NCBI GenBank assembly: GCA_902493985.1
Contig: CABURR010000059.1
Location: forward strand, 1 to 13,113
Source of the DNA: an uncultured Collinsella sp.
GTDB taxonomy: Bacteria > Actinomycetota > Coriobacteriia > Coriobacteriales > Coriobacteriaceae
DNA: 13,113 nucleotides
Direction of reading: 5' to 3'
In this document: piece by piece, positions 6,569 through 12,967 of the stretch
How positions within the stretch are numbered: position 1 is the first letter of the stretch
Layout of the letters: every line of letters begins with the position of its first letter
Position numbers and translations under genes: made by a program
Notes under the pieces: generated by a model
What the model was told of the DNA's origin: nothing
The model's input: only the letters and a program-made list of their open reading frames with translations
Database searches by the model: none

Positions 6569-6859
6569 AGGTGTGTAGATGCCGATGGCTCGGCTAAGAG
6601 ACGGTGCGTGAAGAGGCCAAGTCGCATTCGGCGTAGTCTCGTATCTCGACGGGTTTTTTCTTTCTGATAATCCGATGTACACAGGCATCTAAATGTGGAG
6701 ACAGGGACCTCTCGGTAAGGCTTCTGCCTGCAGATATAAGCCATCAGCCTAAAACGTCCAAAACCGTCAAGCATTTGGTCAGTGCCTGGACAGCATTTGG
6801 TTAGACTTCGCATGAAACCGTCTGGTACGTTTGCGCCGTTCCATGAGTTGGGAGGCGAC
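6569..6859. other. Non-coding stretch before the nuclease-like gene
   Basis: About 290 bp hold no convincing gene. Short open frames lack family resemblance. The only structure I see is a 13-bp direct repeat near the right end (6770-6782 and 6792-6804), listed separately. No clear promoter pair was found. Confidence 0.5.
6770..6804 (+). repeat. 13-bp direct repeat with 22-bp spacing
   Basis: AGCATTTGGTCAG (6770-6782) recurs as AGCATTTGGTTAG (6792-6804), one mismatch, with starts 22 bp apart, about two helical turns. It lies 56 bases before the start of the next gene, where an autoregulatory operator would be expected. Function is inferred from position only. Confidence 0.45.
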
Positions 6860-7822
6860 ATGGGAAACATGACGGCGAATCAAAGACTTGCAGGTCACAT
6901 TAAGGCATGCGAACAGCAGATGAGCTGCGTGTACGCGCGAACGGCGGCGGAGGCAAAGCAGATTGAGCGGCGGGTGGCGGCGGGAAGTCTAGAGGCGGTC
7001 ATGCCGGGGCTGTATGCGCGTCCGGAATACTGGTCCGAGCTCAAGTTTCGGCAGCGTTATCTGCATCGAGTGCGGGCCCTTGCACAAAAGCACCCCGACT
7101 GGACATTTTGCTCCTATACGGCGGCTGTTATCTATGGTCTTTCGGTTTCGCATGCCAATTTGACGCACATCCATATCGCCGTGGCACCGGCACAATCAAC
7201 GACGCCGGGCTCTCAGGTCGTTCGCCATCGTTATGTTCGTCAAACACGGGCCACCCAGATGGACATTGCCGTGACCGATATCGATCAAACGATTACGGAT
7301 TGCCTGGTCGATGCATCGTTTGTCGAGGGCTTGATCATTGCGGGCTCGGCGCTCCATGAGCAGCTGTTGTCGAAGGAACATCTCGTTGAGACGGTCGACA
7401 AGCTTGGCCTGAATCGTCGCGGTGTTGTGACGGCGCGCAGGGTTGCGCGGTGTGCCGACGGCTTGTCGGAAAGCGGCGGCGAGTCCAAGGCGCGTGCGCT
7501 GATGATCGAGCGCGGCTGGCAGGTTCCGGAGCTGCAAGTTGAGCTGTTCGACCCGGTTGAGCCGGGAAAGCCGTATCGCGTTGACTACCTGTGGCGCGTG
7601 GGCGACCGATTGATCATCGGGGAGTTTGACGGATTCGTTAAAAGCGAGAAGGCGGCGGAGGAGGGCAAGCTCGCAAAAGCGCAATTTGATGAGCGTCAGC
7701 GCGAGTCGAGGCTTTCGCTGCTTGATAACTGCAAGATCGTGCGCTTGTGCTGGGATGATCTAAGGGATCCGGCAAAGCTCGATCGCAAGCTCAAGGTTGC
7801 CGGCGTGCCGCGTGCGTGTTGA
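6860..7822 (+). CDS. AbiEi-like winged-helix protein with C-terminal PD-(D/E)XK (DUF559/Vsr-like) domain
   Basis: A 320-residue protein of uncertain function. Residues 1-60 resemble the winged-helix region of AbiEi-type antitoxins, ending in the typical LEAVMPGLYARPEYW. The middle (82-97, FCSYTAAVIYGLSVS; 137-170) follows the AbiEi_1 pattern. From about 205 to 305 a Vsr/DUF559-like nuclease fold is suggested by GGESK (E208), RVDYLW (D242) and GEFDG (E255, D257), spaced as in PD-(D/E)XK enzymes. Such proteins are common single genes in actinobacteria and have no settled role; defence or DNA repair is a guess. I chose the start at 6860 because GGGAGG lies 4 nt before it; an in-frame ATG at 6782 lacks such a site. 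Codon use looks less GC-biased than in neighbouring genes, hinting at later acquisition. The gene is bracketed by two stem-loops of the same repeat family. No partner toxin gene is adjacent. Confidence 0.75.
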   Translation: MGNMTANQRLAGHIKACEQQMSCVYARTAAEAKQIERRVAAGSLEAVMPGLYARPEYWSELKFRQRYLHRVRALAQKHPDWTFCSYTAAVIYGLSVSHANLTHIHIAVAPAQSTTPGSQVVRHRYVRQTRATQMDIAVTDIDQTITDCLVDASFVEGLIIAGSALHEQLLSKEHLVETVDKLGLNRRGVVTARRVARCADGLSESGGESKARALMIERGWQVPELQVELFDPVEPGKPYRVDYLWRVGDRLIIGEFDGFVKSEKAAEEGKLAKAQFDERQRESRLSLLDNCKIVRLCWDDLRDPAKLDRKLKVAGVPRAC

Positions 7823-7848
7823 GGCGGCAGCAGGGCGTTAGGCTGCAC

Positions 7849-7889
7849 GCGCGTGGAAATCCGGACACACGAGCGTGGATAATCGGACG
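7849..7889 (+). repeat. Two further units of the dispersed repeat
   Basis: GCGCGTGGAAATCCGGACAC (7849-7868) is a degenerate unit, and GAGCGTGGATAATCGGACG (7871-7889) is a near-perfect one. Their starts are 22 bp apart, the same period as the tandem array at 6422. Confidence 0.75.
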
Positions 7890-7898
7890 CTTGTTGAA

Positions 7899-7964
7899 TG
7901 AGCGTGGATAATCTCCCGTTTTTGGCTCGCAAGGGGGTTCAAAGCGGGAGATTTTCCACGCTCA
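7899..7964. repeat. Stem-loop of the dispersed repeat between convergent genes
   Basis: Arms 7899-7918 and 7945-7964 pair over 20 bp with one mismatch. They carry the same GAGCGTGGATAATCTCCC sequence as the metA terminator. It sits between the convergent nuclease-like gene and the cyclo-ligase gene and could end transcripts from both sides, but no T-run follows on either strand. Confidence 0.75.
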
Positions 7965-7989
7965 TCGTGCAGGTGCGATGCAACGGCGG

Positions 7990-8586
7990 TTAGGCGCTGA
8001 TGATGTGGGGTAGCGGCAGGTCGTGGGCGTCGGTGGGAACGCGGTCGACACGCTGCTCGTCAAAGGCGATGCCGATGATTTGACATGCGGGCGAGAGCAT
8101 GGACAGGTAGCGGTCATAGCAGCCGCCGCCGTAGCCCAGGCGCGCGCCGGTTTGGTCGAAGGCCACGAGCGGCACGACGATCATGCCGAGAGCTTCGGCA
8201 GGCACGATGGGGAGGCGGTCGCTGTCGATGTCCGTGGCCGCGAAGGCCCGCGTGGGGTGGGCGATAAACGGAGCCGCGGACGCATCGTCGGCGGCAACTG
8301 CCCGCATGCACATGCGCTGGCCACAAGCTGCGGCATCAATTGCCGAGAACATGCACGGATAGGCTACGCGCCAGCCGCGCGCGGCGGCCGCAGCGGCAAA
8401 CGCGGCAGGGTCTGCCTCGGAACCCATCGCGGCATAGACGGCAACGGTGCGCGGCGCCGCGGCATCCAAGCGGCCCAGCAGCTCAACCAGCCGCGCACAG
8501 ATATCAGCAGACTTCGCCGCCTGCACATCCAAATCAAGAGCGTCACGTCGGGCAATCACCGCCCGTCGCAATTTAGCCTTGTCCAT
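7990..8586 (-). CDS. 5-formyltetrahydrofolate cyclo-ligase
   Basis: Converts 5-formyl-THF with ATP to 5,10-methenyl-THF, returning a storage folate to the one-carbon pool in the cytosol. The 198-residue product has the family layout. The basic N-terminus (KAKLRRAVIARRDAL, 3-17) and E57 (MGSEADP) come first, then EALGMIVVPLVAFD (131-144), and the ATP/Mg-binding GYGGGCYDRY at 151-160. The C-terminal segment RVPTDAHDLPL is typical. The usual GxGxGYYDR tyrosine is replaced by Cys (GCYDR). The start at 8586 is chosen over an in-frame ATG nine codons earlier because AGGAGG lies 5 nt before it. The gene is separated from hicAB by a terminator and is probably transcribed alone. Family identity is very likely. 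Confidence 0.92.
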   Translation of the reverse strand: MDKAKLRRAVIARRDALDLDVQAAKSADICARLVELLGRLDAAAPRTVAVYAAMGSEADPAAFAAAAAARGWRVAYPCMFSAIDAAACGQRMCMRAVAADDASAAPFIAHPTRAFAATDIDSDRLPIVPAEALGMIVVPLVAFDQTGARLGYGGGCYDRYLSMLSPACQIIGIAFDEQRVDRVPTDAHDLPLPHIISA

Positions 8587-8608
8587 CCCAACCTCCTCTA
8601 GCAAACCC

Positions 8609-8635
8609 GCCAAAAAGGGACAGGTTTATTTTGGC
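8609..8635. repeat. Short inverted repeat before the cyclo-ligase gene
   Basis: GCCAAAA (8609-8615) and TTTTGGC (8629-8635) form a 7-bp stem around a 13-nt loop in the leader of the cyclo-ligase gene. The segment GGGACAGGTTTATTTTGGC reads like a recurrent intergenic phrase of related genomes. That is a recollection, not something this window can show. Confidence 0.35.
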
Positions 8636-8654
8636 AGGTTTTATCTGGGCAAAC

Positions 8655-8695
8655 GTCGAAGCCGCCACAAAGGCGCCCTTTGTGGCGGCTTCGAC
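8655..8695 (-). terminator. Hairpin terminator after hicB
   Basis: A perfect 19-bp stem (8655-8673 with 8677-8695) with a 3-nt loop lies 12 bases past the hicB stop codon. The T-run on the minus strand is weak (GTTTG), but the stem is long and GC-rich, and it separates hicAB from the next minus-strand gene. Confidence 0.7.
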
Positions 8696-8707
8696 TCGAC
8701 GTTGGCT

Positions 8708-9037
8708 TCACAGCGCCGCAGCGATCGCTTCAGTCACAAACTTATTGAGTGACTCACCCTTCTTTGCCGCTGCCAGCGCTGCTTGCTTGTGGAGCTCAGA
8801 GCCCGTTCTTACGTTGAACGAGCCCTTAAAAGCCCGCTCGGGTTCCTTGCCCTTCTCGGCGCAAAACTCAAGGTAATCGTCGATGGCGTCGTGGAAGCAT
8901 TGCTCCACTTCTTCAGCCGTGGAGCCTTCAAATACGATTGCGTCCCTAATGCCGGCGACCATACCTGTTAGCACATGCTGTTCGGCATCGAACTCGACCG
9001 GGGCGAAATAACCCTTGTATGCCAAAACGTTACTCAT
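8708..9037 (-). CDS. hicB: HicB family antitoxin
   Basis: Antitoxin that neutralises HicA and represses the operon. The 109 residues show the partial RNase H-like HicB fold first: KGYFAPVEFDAEQHVLTGMVAGI (8-30, a degraded active site) and the helix STAEEVEQCFHDAIDDYLEFC. A ribbon-helix-helix DNA-binding tail follows at about 71-109 (SFNVRTGSELHKQAALAAAKKGESLNKFVTEAI). I place the start at 9037 because GGAGG lies 5 nt before it and it overlaps the hicA stop by 8 bp (ATGAGTAA). The in-frame ATG at 9052 has no such site. The short overlap suggests translational coupling to hicA. A palindrome over the promoter is the probable operator. Confidence 0.92.
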   Translation of the reverse strand: MSNVLAYKGYFAPVEFDAEQHVLTGMVAGIRDAIVFEGSTAEEVEQCFHDAIDDYLEFCAEKGKEPERAFKGSFNVRTGSELHKQAALAAAKKGESLNKFVTEAIAAAL

Positions 9038-9293
9038 GACTACCTCCGACATCTTGCAGAAAGCGAACGATGTTTCGAATGGTCCCCGCTGTCAATTCGT
9101 CAGATGGATGAGGCGCGTGCATTACGAACATCCTGCCATCTGATGGCCTGTAGAAGCGAACGTGCGATCCGGACGTCTTGCCTTTGCTGTCCATTTCAAG
9201 GCCATATGAAGCCATAACTTTAAGAAAGTCAGCAAATCTATACGTTGAAGGACAGCTAAGCAGCTGGGCGATGAGTTTATCGGATCGAGTCAT
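9030..9293 (-). CDS. hicA: HicA family mRNA interferase toxin
   Basis: Toxin of a type II toxin-antitoxin pair; HicA proteins have a double-stranded-RNA-binding fold and cleave mRNA. The 87 residues show the family pattern: an N-terminal helix (SDKLIAQLLSCP), FLKVMASYGLEMDSKGKTSGSHVRF with the probable catalytic H44 in GSH, then MHAPHPSDELTAGTIRNIVRFL. The protein carries about 20 extra N-terminal residues relative to the shortest HicA toxins, as in many longer members. GAGGCGGG precedes the start. It is first in the operon, with hicB overlapping by 8 bp. The conserved active-site residues suggest an intact toxin. Confidence 0.92.
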   Translation of the reverse strand: MTRSDKLIAQLLSCPSTYRFADFLKVMASYGLEMDSKGKTSGSHVRFYRPSDGRMFVMHAPHPSDELTAGTIRNIVRFLQDVGGSHE

Positions 9294-9307
9294 CCCGCCT
9301 CACATTC

Positions 9308-9345
9308 TGCAACTATATTCTAGTTGCAATTTCAGTTCGATGCAA
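9308..9345 (-). promoter_or_regulatory. hicAB promoter with overlapping operator
   Basis: On the minus strand TTGCAT (9345-9340) and TAGAAT (9322-9317) are 17 bp apart, a good sigma-70-type promoter ending 24 bp before hicA. The -10 lies inside a perfect 8-bp inverted repeat, TGCAACTA and TAGTTGCA around TATTC (9308-9328). This is ideally placed for repression by the ribbon-helix-helix tail of HicB. Confidence 0.65.
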
Positions 9346-9356
9346 GCACCTCTACT

Positions 9357-9392
9357 ATAGAACATGTGTGCGTATAGAACAAATGTTCGAAC
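9357..9392. repeat. ATAGAAC pair and small palindromes upstream of hicAB
   Basis: ATAGAAC occurs at 9357-9363 and 9374-9380, the second as part of TATAGAACAAAT, a 12-mer also present at 3019-3030 in the candidate GntR operator. GAACAAATGTTC (9377-9388) has 4-bp arms and GTTCGAAC (9385-9392) is a perfect palindrome. The similarity may be chance. Confidence 0.3.
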
Positions 9393-9433
9393 TACCACCA
9401 AGGGCGCCTGTGAACTGCGCCCTTCGTGGTAGT
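9391..9433 (-). terminator. Hairpin terminator of the M16 peptidase gene
   Basis: Arms 9391-9407 and 9417-9433 pair over 17 bp with one mismatch around a 9-nt loop. It lies 16 bases past the stop codon of the minus-strand peptidase gene. TTTT follows on the plus strand, while the minus-strand run is weak, so efficiency is uncertain. Confidence 0.65.
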
Positions 9434-9448
9434 TTTGCTTGCCGTGCC

Positions 9449-12400
9449 TTAGCCCAGCAGGTCGACTACGTTAAAGCCGGCGTTGCTCTTGGCGATGACT
9501 TCGCGGCTGCCAAAGACGCAGGTGGGCGACTCGGCTGCGATGCGCGTCACATCGGCGCCGAGCGAGCGCAGCTCACCGGGCGTAGCGGCGAGCATCTGGG
9601 CGCGGCGCTCCTCGCGTGCGTGCGGATCGAGCCCGGCCAGGTAGGTCGTGTTGCGGCGCTTGGTGAGCGCGTACGGCTTCACGGGCGCGTCCATGCCGCT
9701 CACGCAGCTCACGATAAAGCCCTCAAAGGCGGCCTCGTCGGGCTCAAAGCTGCCGAGCCATTCGCCTGCGCGCCCCACGCGCTCAATCGAAGGATCGATT
9801 GCCGGGTCGCGGTAGGTGTAGAACGCCGCCTGACGCTCGCCGGCCGCGCGGAATCCGCAGCCGTACGCGCCGCCCTTCACGCGGATCTCGTTCCACAGGT
9901 AGTCGTAGGAGAGTGCGTTGGCGGCAACCGCCCAGGCGCCCGTCACGTCAATGCCCAAGCGACGCGGGTCGCACGCGCTTGCCGCAAAGCAGATGTCGCT
10001 GGGGATGACAAAAGCCTCGTGGCGGTCGCACGGCGTCGGCACCACGAGCGCGTCGCGGCCGGCATCGGTGCCGTCGCCAGCTCCCAGTCCCAAGTCGCCC
10101 GCGGCGGCCCAGTACGCGTTAAAGTCCTCATCGCTGCCGGTAAAGCTCGCCAGGCAGCCGTCGGCCACAAAGATGCGGCCTGCCAGCTCGGCAAGCTTGG
10201 CACGCAGGCCGTCCAGGCGCTCGTCAAAGTGGTCGAGCAAATCGCGCAGGAACAGGTAGAAGTCTACGCCCGAGAGCTGCTCACGCACCACGGCCGAAGG
10301 CGAGCTGTAGCTCATCGCGCGACCGAGCGCCGCCGAGTGGCCGTTGTTGATAAAGCCCTGCTCAAGCCCAATGCGAATCTGCGTGAGCACGTCGCGCACG
10401 CGGTCGGCGTCGGCATCTGCCAAAAGCGTGCTCGACCATACCTCGCGCGGCAGGCTCGCCAGCGCATCGATCTTCTCGGACAGGGCGCCGGCGCTCACCA
10501 GCAGGTAGGGGCGCACGCCGTCCACTTCGGGCTGCGTCATGACTTCGGTCGTAAAGCTCAAAAAGCCGAGCTTGCCAGCGAGCAAGTTGTCGAGTTCCTC
10601 GGCCGAGTGCTCGCGCGTGGGCAGCTGCTTAAGCAGACGGCAGAGCAGTGTCACATAGGGCAGGTCCTCAAACGCGACGCAGCTCAGGTCGAAATACTGC
10701 ATGGCGTAGGCCAGACGGTTGGTGGGGATGCCGTGGCGCAGGCAGGGGATGGGTGCGGTCGTGTCCACGATCAGCGGCGGCTCGGGGCGCGCCTCGCCAA
10801 TGTCGGACACGCGCAGGCGCGGCAGCGTGGCCTTGGCCTCGGGCGTGTCTTCCGCCTCCTGCGCGGCACGCAGCGCGGCCGTGCGCTCGACCACGTCGGC
10901 CAGCTCGGCATCGGTCATGGCATCGCGCTTGGCTGCCAGCTCGGCGGCCTCGGCACCCTCCGAACCCTCGGCGGCGTCCACCGGCACCAGCTCGACCAGT
11001 GCCATGTGATCGTTCTGCAGCACCAGCTCGCGCAGCAGGTCCTCAAAATAGCTGCCGTCCAGCTCGCCACGCAGCTCCTCGTACACCGGGCCGTACTTGA
11101 GCGCCAGCGTCGCGGCGTCGTCATCGTAGAGCCAGGTGCTCAGCGCGTCGCACGCAATGGCCACGCCGTCGGCGATACCGTAGTCGCGCTGGCGCAGGTC
11201 GTATTCGTTGCTGCTGATGATGGCCTCCAGGCGCTCGCGCGGAACACCGTGTTCGCACAAGTCGCGGCAGGCGTCCTGGAACACGCGGCGCAGCTCGCGC
11301 GCCACGCCGGGCTGTGCGTTTTGCAGCATGATGAGTTCGTAGGGCTGCAGGCTCTCGGCCGCGGTGTAGCTCACCACGTTGCCGCCCAGGCCGGCGGCCA
11401 GAATGGCCTTCTTAACCGGCGCTTCGTTGGAGCCCAGCAGCGCTTCGAACAGGATATCCGCGGCGATCGTGCGCTTGCGGTCGAGCGCGCTGCCCAGCAC
11501 AAGGCCCAGGCCAACCAGGGCGTTCTCGGGCGTGGTGTCCATCTCGACGCGCTTATACTCGCAGGTCACGGGCGCCTGCACGCCCAGCGGATTGGGTGCC
11601 AGCGTGGACGGGTCCTCGCCGGCGGCGACGGCTACGTCCATGCGGCGGCTCGCGGCACTCGGCTGCGACAGATAGCGCTCGTCCAAAAAGGCCAGCGCGC
11701 GGTCCACGTCCAAGTCGCCGTAGAGCGTGATGTAGGAGTTGGAGGGGTTGTAGTGGCGCGCGTGCGTGTCCAGGAACTGCTCGTAGGTGAGCGCGGGAAT
11801 CGCGCGCGGGTCGCCGCCACTCTCGTGTGCATAGGCGGTGTCGGGATAGAGCGCGGCGTTGACGGCGTCGTCCAGCACGCTCATGGGGTCGGACAGCGCA
11901 CCCTTCATCTCGTTGAACACCACGCCGTTATAGCGCAGCGTGCCCTCGCGCAGGCTGGCGTCGCTGCCGTCGCCCTCGACGCCTTCCGGCAGGTCCAGCT
12001 CGTAGTGCCAGCCCTCCTGCTCAAAAATGGTGGGCTTGGTATAGATGGCCGGGTTGAACACCGCGTCCAGGTACACGTCCATCAGGTTGTACAGGTCCTG
12101 CTCGTTGGTGGTGGCAACGGGGTAGATGGTCTTGTCGGGGTAGGTCATGGCGTTGAGGAACGTCTGCATGGAGCTCTTGATCAGGTCGACAAACGGCTCC
12201 TTGACGGGAAACTTGGCCGATCCGCACAGCACCGAGTGCTCAAGAATATGGAACACGCCGGTGGAATCGGCCGGCGGAGTCTTAAAGCCAATGGCAAAGG
12301 CCTTGTTTTCGTCGTCGCATGCCAGGTACAGCAGGCGAGCGCCCGATGCGGTGTGGCGCAGCACGTAGGCGTCCGAGTCGAGCTCGGGCACGGTCTCGCG

Positions 12401-12487
12401 GCGCTCGACGGCAAAGCCGTGGCAGGTGGTGCCAGGCACCAGCAGTGCGGAGGCAGCGGCGCGCGGGTCGGTTGAGGTGGTGGGCAT
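9449..12487 (-). CDS. M16C-family zinc metallopeptidase (presequence protease-like)
   Basis: A large clamshell peptidase, 1012 residues, that would degrade short unfolded peptides inside its chamber. The inverted zinc motif HxxEH is HILEH at 80-84 (H80, H84 ligands, E83 base), with the distal ligand E158 in FEQEGWHYE, 74 residues on. The N-terminal half also shows AMTYPDKTIYPVATTN (113-128). A linker rich in Ala/Glu lies near the middle. The C-terminal half retains the substrate-gripping LWNEIRVKGGAYG signature of the inactive M16 domain. Overall length and the single long chain match PreP/Cym1 of subfamily M16C. There is no signal peptide or membrane segment, so it should be cytosolic. The start at 12487 is chosen because AAGGAG lies 7 nt before it; the frame stays open for 30 more codons upstream without a comparable site. 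It is a single-gene unit ending in a hairpin. Confidence 0.92.
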   Translation of the reverse strand: MPTTSTDPRAAASALLVPGTTCHGFAVERRETVPELDSDAYVLRHTASGARLLYLACDDENKAFAIGFKTPPADSTGVFHILEHSVLCGSAKFPVKEPFVDLIKSSMQTFLNAMTYPDKTIYPVATTNEQDLYNLMDVYLDAVFNPAIYTKPTIFEQEGWHYELDLPEGVEGDGSDASLREGTLRYNGVVFNEMKGALSDPMSVLDDAVNAALYPDTAYAHESGGDPRAIPALTYEQFLDTHARHYNPSNSYITLYGDLDVDRALAFLDERYLSQPSAASRRMDVAVAAGEDPSTLAPNPLGVQAPVTCEYKRVEMDTTPENALVGLGLVLGSALDRKRTIAADILFEALLGSNEAPVKKAILAAGLGGNVVSYTAAESLQPYELIMLQNAQPGVARELRRVFQDACRDLCEHGVPRERLEAIISSNEYDLRQRDYGIADGVAIACDALSTWLYDDDAATLALKYGPVYEELRGELDGSYFEDLLRELVLQNDHMALVELVPVDAAEGSEGAEAAELAAKRDAMTDAELADVVERTAALRAAQEAEDTPEAKATLPRLRVSDIGEARPEPPLIVDTTAPIPCLRHGIPTNRLAYAMQYFDLSCVAFEDLPYVTLLCRLLKQLPTREHSAEELDNLLAGKLGFLSFTTEVMTQPEVDGVRPYLLVSAGALSEKIDALASLPREVWSSTLLADADADRVRDVLTQIRIGLEQGFINNGHSAALGRAMSYSSPSAVVREQLSGVDFYLFLRDLLDHFDERLDGLRAKLAELAGRIFVADGCLASFTGSDEDFNAYWAAAGDLGLGAGDGTDAGRDALVVPTPCDRHEAFVIPSDICFAASACDPRRLGIDVTGAWAVAANALSYDYLWNEIRVKGGAYGCGFRAAGERQAAFYTYRDPAIDPSIERVGRAGEWLGSFEPDEAAFEGFIVSCVSGMDAPVKPYALTKRRNTTYLAGLDPHAREERRAQMLAATPGELRSLGADVTRIAAESPTCVFGSREVIAKSNAGFNVVDLLG

Positions 12488-12577
12488 ATGCAGTCTCCTT
12501 TGACGCCCCAGCGGGGGCGAATCGAGTCGAATCCTCGAGAGTATACCCATATGGGGCCCTCGACCAATCTGCCGCAC

Positions 12578-12672
12578 GAGCGCGGATTTTCGGACGCCTG
12601 CCGAATGAGCGTGGATTTTCGGACGAAATCGGCCGCCAAACGCTCAAAAACCGTCCAATAATCCACCCTCAT
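12578..12672. repeat. Dispersed repeat cluster upstream of the peptidase gene
   Basis: GAGCGCGGATTTTCGGACG (12578-12596) is one unit. A second, starting at 12605, pairs as arm 12605-12625 with 12652-12672 over 21 bp with three mismatches, forming a stem-loop like those at 6498 and 7899. The cluster lies between the divergent peptidase and AlbA_2-domain genes. Confidence 0.75.
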
Positions 12673-12691
12673 GCATTGCTCACGTATCTCT

Positions 12692-12741
12692 CATCTCTCA
12701 CTCATCTCTAATACGAGAGACAACAGAAAGATGAGAGATAA
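12692..12741. repeat. 50-bp palindromic element, copy A
   Basis: This element matches copy B (12856-12905) at 47 of 50 positions. It carries ATCTCTCA (12693-12700) facing TGAGAGAT (12732-12739), and an inner TCTCTAATACGAGAGA. Extra half-sites flank it: ATCTCTCAT at 12686-12694 and ATGAGAGAT at 12744-12752. The AT-rich composition contrasts with the surrounding GC-rich DNA. Confidence 0.8.
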
Positions 12742-12774
12742 ATATGAGAGATGATTGAGCAGCAAAGAGACAAG

Positions 12775-12803
12775 CAATCATGGTATTGTCTCAATACTGA
12801 TTG
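12775..12803. repeat. Imperfect hairpin between the two palindromic elements
   Basis: GTATTG (12783-12788) and CAATAC (12792-12797) form a perfect 6-bp stem around TCT, extended outward by CAATC (12775-12779) and GATTG (12799-12803) with unequal bulges. A weak promoter-like pair, TTGTTC (12801-12806) and TTTAAT (12823-12828), follows and might drive the next gene. Confidence 0.35.
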
Positions 12804-12855
12804 TTCTACCAGCAAAAACAGGTTTAATGAAACAGATGGCAGACATCTTATCTTT

Positions 12856-12905
12856 CATCTCTCACTCATCTCTAATATGAGAGATAACAGATAGATGAGA
12901 GATAA
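12856..12905. repeat. 50-bp palindromic element, copy B
   Basis: Second copy, 164 bp after copy A and 62 bases before the next start codon. It contains ATGAGAGAT at 12877-12885 and 12895-12903 and the inverse ATCTCTCA at 12857-12864. Its placement close to the gene start fits an operator region. Confidence 0.8.
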
Positions 12906-12967
12906 CTGAGAGACGAGGGAAATCTATCCGCGGCATTCTCCGCAGGACCGAGCGAAAGGACGTGCAG

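Noticed and set aside
6782..6859. Upstream start for the nuclease-like protein, adding 26 residues
   Set aside because: No ribosome site precedes it and the first 13-bp direct repeat runs into it. GGGAGG directly precedes the start at 6860.
6550..6870. Small minus-strand open frame before the nuclease-like gene
   Set aside because: It overlaps the metA terminator and has no ribosome site or family resemblance.
9038..9052. Upstream start for hicB, adding five residues
   Set aside because: GGAGG would lie inside the coding sequence. It is positioned correctly for the start at 9037.
9368..12475. Plus-strand open frame of more than 1000 codons opposite the M16 peptidase
   Set aside because: The minus-strand gene has zinc ligands, family motifs and a ribosome site. 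The plus frame yields a repetitive Val/Ala/Gly/His-rich sequence typical of an antisense shadow.
12488..12577. Upstream start for the M16 peptidase, adding 30 residues
   Set aside because: The extra segment looks unlike the family N-terminus and lacks a good ribosome site, whereas AAGGAG lies 7 nt before 12487.
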